64,000 nt of DNA from Siderastrea siderea (taxonomy: Eukaryota; Cnidaria; Anthozoa; Scleractinia; Rhizangiidae): the NCBI GenBank assembly GCA_964030785.1, contig OZ034979.1, positions 7,828,883 through 7,892,882 on the forward strand. Reading direction: 5' to 3'. The notes beneath the pieces are model-generated. The model did no database searches and was not told the origin of the DNA. It worked only from the letters and a program-made list of their open reading frames with translations. This document shows, one piece after another, positions 48,201-59,600 of this stretch; within the stretch, counting starts at the first letter, position 1; every line of letters starts with the position of its first letter. The position numbers and the translations under genes were made by a program.

Positions 48201-51200
48201 AGGTGTCCCCAAATAGCATAATTTCTGTGCTAAATACCGTTGACACCTAAATGAAGTGGTGTTTTTAAATTTTTTTTTAAACTTAACTCGCTGACTTTGG
48301 CAAAAGTATGGAGGAAAAAACCTAATAGTATGTTATAGAAAATTTTCATGCAAACACCATTAAAATAAGGAGAATTGGCAGGAAAAACACTAAAACAGTT
48401 TTCTTACCTTTTACTATAAAGTATACAGAGGGTAATCTTTTTAAAATCTTTGCAGGTCTGTCATCTAGCTTGGAAGTCATGGCAGCTTTCAATCTGTAGA
48501 ACTCTGCAAACTACATATGTGCAGGCAGAATCAACATTACTCTGTTCACTAAGACAGTGATTGTGGCTCACTAAGACAGAATGGTAGAGAGCTACCGGGA
48601 ATAACTGCTGGTGTATGGGAATCTATTTGAACTCAAGCAGTCTTAAATGCTGATGAGAATATTTGCCTCATGCCACCACCCACTTTAGCTAGCTCTGACA
48701 CCCACTTTAAAATTCATCAAAATTTTGAGTTTTCTTTCAATTTTTAAACAAAGCCAAGTTTATATACCATCACCTTGTATCACTCATTTGCCTTTGTTCT
48801 CTCTGATCTCAAGATCTGATTACTTAAACACTACAAATGTGTCCAGAGCATTGAGGCAGCTTGCACAATACATACCAAAATGTTAAAAACATTACGCTGT
48901 TTGTGTTAACTGGTGTAACTTGCTTTGCAACAAAAAGATGTCATTGATTCACAACTTGTCAGTCAGCTAAAAAGTGACATGCAAATTAACCACATAATTA
49001 TGAAATCGGTTAAAAATGACAGTTTATGCCTTGGCTAGTTTCAGTGAAAGTACAGATGCCATGATTAGCTTTGTGGTACAGCAAATGGCTTAGGTACATG
49101 TAGGTTATGAGCTGTGTGATAGAGCCAGTAATTTTATGACGACTGTTAAGCAGCAGTCACAGCAGGGAAGGGGAGTTGTCTGAATCCCTGGGCCCAGTTG
49201 CATAAGGCAACTTAAGATTATGTGGGAACTTCTGCAACTGTTCCCTGTTTTCCGGAGGACTTTTTCGCACCGTCATTGTGTTCCGTATACTCTTTAATCC
49301 ACCTTCAACCGATTTATCCATAACAATGTGCAAGAAAATCCTCCGGAATATGGGGAATGGTTGCAGAAATCTCCACTTAATCTTAAGTTGCTTTAAACAA
49401 CTGGGCCCTGGGCTCTTGTAGCCTCATACAGGCGTGCATTGTCTAGGATCATCTTGACACTGAAAGTCCAGATGGTTTTATCTGCCCAGGCTACACTACT
49501 TTACATTTTTCGGTATAAAACTTGCATACCTCTTGGACCACGGTAGTTTCACTAACATCAACTTTCCGTCGTTTTGCCTCTGGCTCACCATCTGATCTTG
49601 CAATTTTCTTTTCTGCTGCCTTAATCACCTTTGGCTTTTCTCTAAATTGAATATAATTTTATAATTATTTTGTTTGTCGATAATACTTCAAAGCATTTGC
49701 TCCCAACATCTTGCTCCCCACAGATAAGTACATGTATGTTGTGCAGTGTACTGTAAATATCCCTTTTTTGTACTGCCTAGTGGTTACCACTAAAAGTTGC
49801 CATTGATATCCTATACACTCGGCTTGCACTTTACATGGCTCCAGGAAGGATCCAAAATGGAAACTAATAATTGATAATCCAAATGCAACATAACGATAGA
49901 TCAGCATATGCAAATCAAAACAGTCAAAGCGATTTCCTGGTAAACTTGGTTTCAAAATCAGAAAGACAAGTACAGGTTTGAAGAAGGGGATAAGGGGGGG
50001 GGGGGGGAGAGGGGGTATGGAACCCTGGACCCACCCCTCCACCAATCTAGGCCCTTCCCCAATTCAAGCTCATCTGTAAGCAAGGAGTTTAATAGTTGTA
50101 CACATACTCAACATATTTGTGTTTTCCTAGATCTGCAAACATAAATCCATAGAAGCCAAACACATCAGCAGCAAAGAACTTGACTCCATTAGTATGGCAG
50201 ACTTCATTGATGTGAATCTATAAAAGAAAGGATACTTGTGACATTATAATTATTATAGTCATTTACAAACTTAGAGCTTTAAAAATGACTTTCTGCTGCA
50301 GTTAGCATGCAGTCTGGAGGGGCTATTTTGTTTTCCATTTCCTCCTGTTTTAAATTCCTTCCTAAACTAGGCATTGTTAATGGGTACTAATACTCACAAC
50401 TACTACGTAGGAATTTACTGGCTAAGTCGTAAAAGAAGGTGTACCATAACTCTTGTGGTGTTACTAACAAAAACAAAATCTGGGAGCTAACATGTACTAG
50501 TCACTTGTCAGAGTAGAAGCTCCTGGACATCAACGGCTATCCCACAGCGTTTGGTTCACATTTACCAATATTATAATAAATTAAAACATACCAACTGATC
50601 TGCTGTGCAATTTGTTGCTACCACCAAATCAAACTGTTGAAAGAAAGTGTCACTCTTTTTGGAAATGTCCTCAGTATCGGCAGTCACTTGAACCATAGGG
50701 TTGAGCTGCTGAGCTCGCTGGAGGGAAGACTCTGCACGCTAGAATAAGATCAGATATCAAGAAGGACCACATCAAAGTTATTCTCAAATAAGTAAAATAT
50801 AATTATTTATGAGTGCCAGAAATGAGCAATACTGCCCTGCCCTACACTTTCCCCTGGCCAAAGGCCTTGAAAGAAGAAATGAGAACCAGAATCAAAGAAA
50901 AATCTTTGACCCCGGTGGGACTTGAACCCACGAACTACAGATTAGATCACTGTCGCTCTACCAACTGAGCTACGAGGCCAAGCTGGGAGCAAGTCGTGAG
51001 AATTAAGATCTTAAAGTCACGGCACAGGAATTTAGCTCAGACAAGGAAAGAACACAAGGTACCCCATACACTAGTGCTGTTCGAGCTACAAAATTCGTAG
51101 CTTGAAAACCACTAGTGGTTGGAGACCCTTGTTATTGATAAAACAGCAACCACAAGGAAAACTTAACAAAACACTGGGGGGGGGGGACCTTATTATAGAA

Positions 51201-52953
51201 CTAGCATCCCATATAGGAGGGCAAGGAGTGGTACATGTATTATTTACACACAACAGAAACCAGGCTGAGTTTTGTTTACTCAGGACCTGGTTGTTCAAAG
51301 CAGAATTAAGCTAACCCAGGGTTAGCATCAATAGGGTAGTGGATTCCTGTTAACTTCTTTTTGTCCTACATTTTGACATGAGTTGGTTGCAAACCAAAAC
51401 TTACATGTAAGATAATAGTTACTGTACTGGAAACATTTTTAACCAGGAGGAACAGAGCTATTGGTTAACTTTTGACTCAGTGGGGCCCAGGTGTCACGTG
51501 TTCAGTAAATCGTCTGAGAAACACACGGTAAAAAATTTGGGGGTAACTAAGATTCCATCCAGGAGAAGAGGTTATGTTGCTTTCACACTACAGAAACCAT
51601 ATTAAGTTTCACTCATGTTATGGTGAAGACTCACATTTTTTCCCAAGTCCTGCCTCTGTACCAGAAACTGTGACACGAAATCTTCTTCATTCACCAGATG
51701 TGGATCGGCTATTGTTACAGACTTCACTCCTGACAGAACAAGATTCTTACAGATTTCAGCACCCAGTCCTTTGATACCAACAAGCAACACACGAGAAGCC
51801 CTTAACCTAAAAGGGGAAAAATTGACAAAGATAGAAAAAGGAGGAAGCTTATAGTCTTACCAACCAACAAATTGGTAGTTGGGCATCTGTGGTATGTTCA
51901 ATGTGTAATGAATGTCTGAAATGGCTCATTCTACTGAGCTGACAATGAAGTGTCAGCTGATAAATTTGCGATTGTGTGTTCTTTAAGACAAAATCCAGAC
52001 GAGCCACCTTACAGATGGTGCATCCTTTTGTTACTGCACACATGTTTTGTGCATCTCAGGTCGGGTCCGAAATTATTGGTGTGGTTTATTTCCGTCACTG
52101 CGTGGGAAAAGTAGATCTTAGCAAAGGGCTATCAGAATCCAAAAAGAAATACTGAGGGTAACCACATATTTTTCAGAGAAAATAAGCTTAAATTTGAAAA
52201 CAAAATGCCATACATCGCTTTTAGAATTATGGTTGCTTGAATTATCTCTGAAAAATGCATGGTTACCCACATTTTCTTTTTGGATTCTAATACCCTTGCC
52301 AAAATCTGCTTTTTTTCCCATAGTCATAACCTTTACAAAAATACCTCTGTACAGAGGCACTACGCTTAAGTACAAAATTATGGACACAACCTTATGACCA
52401 ACCTGTAAGAACACACTCGCCTAATAATTTATTATTATGACCAGTTTTTTTCAGACTGAAACAACCTGATAGCAGTTGTTTCTTATTGAATACCCTATTA
52501 TTCATTCCACCATGCTGTTCATATGACAACATCTTCATGACCCCTGTCATATTATGAGGGATGCAGGTTGTTTGTTTTAACTCCAAGCCTTAGCATCATC
52601 ATATAAATTCTCCTTACCGGTCTCCATACATCAGTCTTCTTTAGTGTTAGTTGGGAGAACTTATCTTTGGAGATCAGTTACCTAATTCTCCTGATCTGTA
52701 TGTTATAATACACTGATATGATCAGGAGAAATTTGATGCTGATCACCATTAGGGCTTTAAGGGTTAACAGGGTTGTAATATCAACCTTCAATTTTAATAG
52801 GAGGGGGAAGTTTGCAGCGTTTTACACACTAGCTTGTCACCTTTTCTGAGCATCCAATCCCCAAAGCCGAATCTGTCGATCATACAGTGCGGCCTCATCT
52901 TCAGTTATTGTAGTTCCATTTTGTTTATCTGTGATGCTTGGATTTTCAACCAT
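45244..52953 (-). CDS. SAE1: SUMO-activating enzyme subunit 1 (SAE1/AOS1)
   Basis: Nine exons, all GT-AG and in phase: 52953-52841, 51806-51635, 50738-50592, 50217-50108, 49641-49530, 48510-48408, 47570-47426, 46761-46692, 45330-45244. They encode 352 residues; human SAE1 has about 346. Landmarks: AALYDRQIRLWGLDAQKRL near the start; the nucleotide-binding loop LLVGIKGLGAEICKNLVLSG; QFLVQRQDLGKN; AQQLNPMVQV; CHTNGVKFFAADVFGFYGF; a basic linker with KRRKV; LPDEFA; SPVCAIVGGIVGQEVVKA; and the C-terminal PLNNFFFYDGLEG. SAE1 pairs with UBA2 (SAE2), which carries the catalytic Cys, to adenylate SUMO; SAE1 itself lacks that Cys domain. Acts mainly in the nucleus. Introns carry a SINE, several MITEs and a MULE-like element. 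Confidence 0.95.
45677..46520. mobile_element. 844-bp MULE-like MITE with 9-bp target duplication, in SAE1 intron 8
   Basis: The ends are TAGCCTGCGAGCAGGCTCTC and its inverse, with arms that continue through CGGGGGG, AATTATTTTCTT, GGCGCTCTC-type and GCGAGCGAAGCGAGCCCGCG sequence. The flanking direct repeat is TCATTAACT (45668-45676 and 46521-46529). The arms are CpG-rich. No transposase frame. Confidence 0.8.
47998..48250 (+). mobile_element. tRNA-derived SINE
   Basis: A box A-like GGCACATTGGTGAGAGCACT and box B-like GGTTTGATTCC head is followed by a body with GTGGGTTGAGTTTGTTGTTG, TTTTTCTCCAGGTACT and CCTCTCCTCAAAAACCAACA, then ACACCTAAATGAAG. I recall this body as common in coral genomes. 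It lies in SAE1 intron 6, antisense to the gene. Confidence 0.7.
49190..49409. mobile_element. MITE with GGGCCCAGTTG ends in SAE1 intron 5
   Basis: Inverted arms of about 80 bp: GGCCCAGTTGCATAAGGCAA and its partner GTTGCTTTAAACAACTGGGCC, then TTAAGATTA / TAATCTTAA and TCCGGAGGA / TCCTCCGGA. Confidence 0.7.
50800..50985 (-). mobile_element. tRNA-derived SINE, minus strand, in SAE1 intron 2
   Basis: The minus strand reads GGCCTCGTAGCTCAGTTGGT and, 30 bp on, GGGTTCAAGTCCCACCGGGG. This is a nearly complete tRNA-like head with pairing acceptor, D and T arms, but the anticodon loop is non-canonical (no U at position 33) and a SINE-like tail follows. I prefer SINE over a functional tRNA gene. Confidence 0.6.
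52009..52366. mobile_element. GGCACTGTCC-type MITE, copy in SAE1 intron 1
   Basis: The arms fold back: AGCAAAGGGCTATCAGAATC / GATTCTAATACCCTTGCCAA and CAGAGAAAATAAGC / ATTATCTCTG. The outer ends are degraded (CAGATGGTGCATCC left, CAGAGGCACTACGC right). Confidence 0.6.
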
Positions 52954-53213
52954 TATTTGCGGAATATCTGAATTAAAAAGTCTTCCTCTTTAGATTCGAA
53001 TAATGGCGGGATGCCGCGAAAAGAACACATGCGCATTTCCACCACGTACGCTTGACGCATGCAAATTGTGAACGACCGCTGAGTGCATGCCTTCGATCAA
53101 AATCAAAATGGCGACGAATGGTGGCGACTCCCATAAGATAAGTTGCGCTTTTTAAAATGTCTTGCTCTTTCAAGACCAGGGTAGTTCATTAAGGAGTTCT
53201 CATCTCTGAAACT
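52954..53213. promoter_or_regulatory. Probable bidirectional promoter of SAE1 and DPH6
   Basis: Only 260 bp separate the two divergent start codons. The interval holds AATAATGGCGGG and AAAATGGCGACG (YY1-like ATGGCG cores) and several CGCATGC/GCATGC words. There is no clear TATA box. Shared promoter use is inferred from the spacing. Confidence 0.6.
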
Positions 53214-53557
53214 ATGAGAGTTGTTGCTTTAATCAGGTAATGGCAATTTTCGTGACATTGTTAGATGAAATTTCTTGTCTAACTACAAAGATCCCTCGTG
53301 CCATTCTGATCCGTTCTGCGGACAGCGAGTGTATCACAGCTTTTAAATATTGTTTTGCTGAAGTGCCCTTTATTTTTTCCATCAGCGGAGGAAAGGACAG
53401 TTGTTATAACATGATGCAATGTGTACAACTTGGTCACGATATCGTGGCACTGGCAAATCTCAGGCCTAGAGATGGAGGTATGATGTGGGTCTGGGTCCTC
53501 CGGGGGGGGGGGGGGGGACTTGACCCATGTTTTGGGTATAGGGGTGCCGCAGAGGGT

Positions 53558-53626
<69 letters not shown>

Positions 53627-56600
53627 ATTACTGGACTATCTACCTATCTAACTAACTACAAAAAATTTAATAACAACAAATTCAAAATAACAAAAGAAAA
53701 GTCTGCTTTTCATGGAGGCCGTGTCTAAAATTCACTTACATGTAAGATTTAGATATTACTTTAAACTGTGCCGACTTAATTTAGATTTGAAATCGGCCAG
53801 TGAAGATGCTTGTCTTAGGTCTACAGGTAAGTTGTTCCACAACTGAGCTCCGCTGTACGAAAAACTTTTTTTGAGATAATCAGTTCGAGGTTGTGGAAGA
53901 ACTAATTTGTTTTCGGTATTCCTTAAACGATAAGCACTAACATCGTCACGATATACGAATCTTGATCTCAGATAATCAGGAGTCATACCATGTAATGTTT
54001 TATACATTAGGATAGACTTCTGTTCCAATCTTTGATAATAGAGTCTTCGCCACCCCAGTGTCCGGAACAAATCATCTAAATTACTATCATAGCTCGCAGA
54101 CATTAGGGTACGAGCTGCGCGGTTTTGAAGCCTTTGCAGTTTTTCAGCAAGGCCCTTGTTACAGCTTCCCCACACTACGTTGCAATAATCAAATTGTGGT
54201 TGAATAAGGCTATTATAAACTTTGATTAAAATATTAAATGGAGTGAGATGCCGAATTCGTTTAATTGCACCAATGGCACCAGCTATCTTCTTAGAAATGT
54301 TTTCAATATGACACTCCCAGTTTATATTTTGATCAACATAAACTCCGAGGGATTTAGCGGAGGTTACTTGTTCTATTGCGTTCTCATTTATAGTAAGAAA
54401 GGGACTTTCCGTAAATTGTGATAACTTCTGCCTTGATGCAATAAGCATAAACTCAGTTTTCGTCATATTTAGAGTAAGCTTGTTAGCAGACAGCCATTCG
54501 TACACATTTCTCAGGTCGTGATTAAGGCGATAATTTATATGCTCAATGTCAGTGCTAGCAAGTGTTAGGCTAGTATCATCTGCGTACATTCTGGGTTCCG
54601 AATATGTCAGACAGTGTGGTAAGTCATTAATATATATCAAAAACAGAAGAGGTCCCAAAATTGTTCCCTGGGGAACACCACATCTTAGACATTTCGGAGT
54701 TGACTTACAAGAATTAATATGACAAATCTGTGTTCGATTATCTAAATAAGAAGCAAACCATTGATGACTGGTCCAACAAATCCCATAGTATTGCAATTTT
54801 CGCAACAAAATATCGTGATCTACTGTATCAAATGCCTTTTTGAGATCTAAAAAGACTACGGCATTAACAAGACCACGGTCTATATCCAAGGCCCAGCTAT
54901 CTGTAGCTTCGATAAGTGCGGTGAGCGTGGAATGCAGAGACCGAAAACCAGATTGATGGCACGAGAGAAAGTTGTTTTTTGTTAAATAATGATAAAGTTG
55001 ATCGTAAATTATCCGTTCAAAGACTTTGGCCACAACTGGAATTACTGATATTGGCCGATAATTCGTCGGATCAGAACGCTTCCCAGAATTTTTATACAAT
55101 GGAGTAACTCTGGCAGATTTCCACTGATCGGGAAAGATACCCGTCATTAGGGATTGATTAAACATATGAGTGAGAGATTCCGCCAGTAAGTCAGGACATT
55201 CCCTTAGAAGTTTCGCTAAAATATTATCTAATCCTGTTGCCTTTGACCTACAAAGCTTTGATAGTAGTGCAAAAACACGTGTAGGTGTTGTTTTTTCAAA
55301 AACAAAATTTTTATCAGTTGCGGTAAGAAATTCGTCGAAGGATTTATCAGCTTCTGTTACGTCTCCACTAAGGCTTGGCCCAACTTCTGTGAAAAAGGAG
55401 TTTAGCATTTCTGCTATATCTGTTTGATCTTCAGAATTTACCCCACTATACTCCATTTCATTAATAACAGTTTTATTGGATTTTCGTGAGGTCAGTTCAT
55501 TGATTGTTTTCCATGTTTTCCTTTGATCCCCACAACAATTGTTGAAGGCATTTTCATAATACGCTTTTTTAGCGCTGTTAATTTCCCAATTCACTTGATT
55601 TTTAACCATTCGAAATTGGTTCCAAATAAATGGATCCTTTGTCTTAATAGCCTTTCTTTTGAGGCGGTTTCTGAAATTCATCCGCTTTTTTAAAATAGTG
55701 GTTATCCATGGTGATTTAGAATCTCGTATCCGTTTGGTCTTCATCGGTGCGTGCTTTTCACAAACATTCAGGAATAATTCTTTCCACCTCCTCCACATAT
55801 CATTAGGATCATACAATTTCTTTATATCATCCCAGGGTTGGGCTAAAATATCCGCATAGAAATTTGCGCTATTAAAATGTTTAAACTGTCTATATGTTAT
55901 CAAGTTAACTCCTTTAGAGAAAGTGGGAATTGAAATTTTTCGATATGCATAAACTAAACTGTGATCACTTATGGCGACATGAGACACCCCTGAACAATAC
56001 ACATTCTCTGCCCGATTTGTGAAAATCAGATCAATTAAAGTACTTGTAGTAGGTGTAATTCTGGTAGGTTCATTAATGAGTTGTTCCAATCCATAAATAT
56101 CTGTTATGTTTAGAAGAGCTTTCACATTAGCATTGTCTTTGGATTGCATGTCACAATTTAGATCCCCCAGGAGAAAATGTTCTACGTTTTCAGAATCTAA
56201 TTTGCCTAATAATGTGTTTACATGCGCGAAAAGTTCATGGGGTGAATTTGGAGGTCTGTACCATGAAGTAATAACAAAGGGTTTTGAGTTATGTTTACGA
56301 ATTTCAATTGATATAATTTCCAAGAGCTGACTGTCCAAATCTGTACGGACAGAATAGCTTATGTTTGAACGAATGTAAAAACATACGCCACCACCAAACC
56401 TGCCATTTGTTGACCTGTCACGGTGGATTATATCATAACCCTGGACTTTCACATCCTGATCAGAAATGCTCTCATTTAGCCTGGTCTCATTTATGGCTAG
56501 AACGTCGATGTTTTGATCATTTAGAAAAACGCGAAGTTCATCAATATGTTTCAAAAGACTGGTAATATTCAAACTAGCCATTTTAAATCCACGACACTTT

Positions 56601-59600
56601 GGCATTAGAGTATTTGACTGATTTGACCTGATCCGGACGCTGGAGGTGGCAATGAGATTGGGTGTCGGCACAGTTGTCAAGTAAGAATTATATCAATGAA
56701 CTATATTATTTACAAAATTACTCGCTAAAATAGCAATACCTTTCTTGTTAAGGTGGAGTTTGTAATTGTTCAGACATGTTTCGTCGATGTTCAAGTGTTC
56801 GACGAAGCCCCAGCCATTTTGATTACAAAATGTTTTCAAAACTTTGTTGCAGTCCTTTACTTTCTTCTTGAGCGATTGTTCATCTGATCTTTGTGTGATT
56901 GCACAGGGCTCGAGACTAACTTTTCAGCTTAGTAGCCTGGTGGCTAGTAAGAAGTTTGATTTCACTAGCCAAAATAAATTTTCACTAGCCAGACTTTTTT
57001 GCATAATCTCATGCTGTGTTCAATATGACAGGGCTCGAGACTAACTTTTCAGCTTAGTAGCCAAGTGGCTAGTGAGAGGTTTGATTTCACTAGCCAAAAT
57101 AAATTTTCACTAGCCAGCCTTTTTGGCATTTTCTCATACTGTGTTGGACGGTTAAAGATCCTCACACGCGGAATACAAAGTACTATGTGCCTTCAGGGCA
57201 AATTCCTAGGTGCGATGTAGTTCACGCCTCTCTTTTCCGTTTCGGTCAGATCATGACGAATAACTCGAGTATGAGCATGTTATCGTACGGAGAAAGGTTG
57301 GAAAGACAAGATTAACATTGTACGAACGTTGTAAGGTATGGAGAAACGTCAAAAAGACAAGACTGATACAGCACTCAGCTCACATACGGAAAAACGTCTA
57401 CAATTAAGCGAAGACTGCTAAATTATTAGCGTATTTATGTGCGGAGAATCATAAATGAGCAGAAAAAAACTAATAAGGTTCGAAGTTACTAAGGTACGGA
57501 GAAACGTTGAGAAGTCATACCAAACACGTTGGTTGCAAATGCACTACAGTAGGGAGAAACGCTGCCAACGTACCAAGATACACAGCGACTAATAAAATAC
57601 GCAACTACTAACTTACGGAGAAACGTTATTAGACAAAACTAATTCCGTAAGAACGTGTGTGACGTACGGAAGAACGCCTACCAGACAAACTGAACTATTA
57701 CAGTGGGACAGTAAATTACGGAGAAACGTAAATGAGACAACTAAAATCGCACTAACGTACGGATAAACATTGAGAAGACAAGACTAATACCGTAGGAACA
57801 TACTAACGTACAGAGAAACGCTAAGCAGTGTCGACTTACCGTACGAATGTACAAACACACTGAAAACCCTAAAAAGAGCACAACGATGTCGTGCGAACGT
57901 GCTAACGTACAAAGAAACGTTGAGAAGGCTAAGCTAATAAATCGACGAACCTACTTACATACCGAGAAATGTTCTGAAGACGTTACGTAGAGAGAAACGC
58001 TGGGAAGAGAAACTATTGTACGAACGTAGCAATTAATGGTAAAAAGTCGATAACAGAAGACTAAAGAATTGTGTGAGCCTACTAACGTGTAGACAAATAT
58101 CATATGAACGCACTAATGGACCTCTCAAGGAAACGAGTGGTGAAACGTTCTGAAGACGGCTAATTTCGTTCGAACGTAGAAATGACGGAGAAAACGTTGC
58201 CATCTGAGACAAGAATTAGTAGGGAAAAACGTTGAGAGGACAAAACAAGTATCATACGAACATTATGATATCCTTCTACGGAATAAGTTTTAGTTTCTGC
58301 TCACTCAATTTGCTTTTGGGATCCGATCATCAGAAGCAATATTTAGTTTGATTTCCATCCGATGCTTTAGTGCTTTGAAATTTTCACTAGCCAAAATGGC
58401 TAGTAAAAGCGCAAAACTTACTGGCCAAGACTGAATTTCTACTAGTCTGTGACTAGTTGGCTACCGTTAGTCTCGAGCCCTGATATGTCTAATATTTAGC
58501 CGAGTTAAGTACTGCAAACATGTCTCTCTGTAATCTGAAGAGTGAAGAACTTGAATGTTGACCAGTCTTTCTAACGGTTAAAGATACTAACACGCGGAAT
58601 ACAAAGTACTATGTGCCTTCAGGGCAAATTCCCAGGCACGATGTAGTTCACCCCTCCCATTTCCGTTTGGTCAGATCATGACGAATATCTCAAACAATTA
58701 ACTTTATATGAGCATGCCATCGTACGGAGAAACGTTGGGAAGACAAGACTAACATTGTACTAACGTTGTAAGGTACGGGGAAACGTAAAAAAGACAAGAC
58801 TGATACAGCACTCAACTCACGTACGGAAAAACGTCTACACGAGAAGAATCGTAAATTATAAGCGTATGTAAGTGCGGAGAAACATTGAGCAGAAAAAACT
58901 AATAATGTTCGAACTTACTAAGGTACGGAGAAACGTTGAGAAGTAATATCAAACACGTTGGTTGCAAATGCACTACAGTACTCTAGGCGGAAACACTGCC
59001 CACATACCAAGATACAGAGACTAATAAAATACGCAACTACTAACTTACGGAGAAACGTTTTTAGACTAATTCTAATTCTAACTAATTCCGTAAGAACGTG
59101 TGTGACGTACGGAAGGACGCCGAACGGACAAACTGAACTATTACAGCGGGACAATAAATTACGTAGAAACGTAAATGAGACAACTAAAATCGCACTAACG
59201 TACGGAAAAAAGTTGAGAAGACAAGATTAATACCGTATGAATATACTAACGTACAGAGAAACGCTAGACAGTGTCGACTTATCGTACGAATGTACTAACA
59301 CACTGAAAACCTTAGGAAGACCAGAACAATGTCGTGTGAACGTGCCAACGTACGAAGAAACGTTGAGAAGGCTAGACTAATAAATCGACGAAGCTACTTA
59401 CGTACCGAGAAAATGTTGTGAAGACGTTATGTAAAGAGAAACGCTGACAAGAGAAACTATTGTACGAACGTAGCAATTAATGGTAAAAAGTTGATAAGAG
59501 AAGACTAAAGAATTGTGTGAACGTATTAACGTGTGGACAAATATCATTATGAATGCACTAATGGACCTTTTAAGGAAATGTATGGTGAAACGTTCTGAAG

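Noticed and set aside
50905..50985. tRNA gene on the minus strand
   Set aside because: The head folds well, but the anticodon loop is non-canonical and a SINE-like tail follows, so I list it as a SINE.
55170..56565. Plus-strand frames of 60-90 codons
   Set aside because: They are antisense shadows of LINE ORF2.
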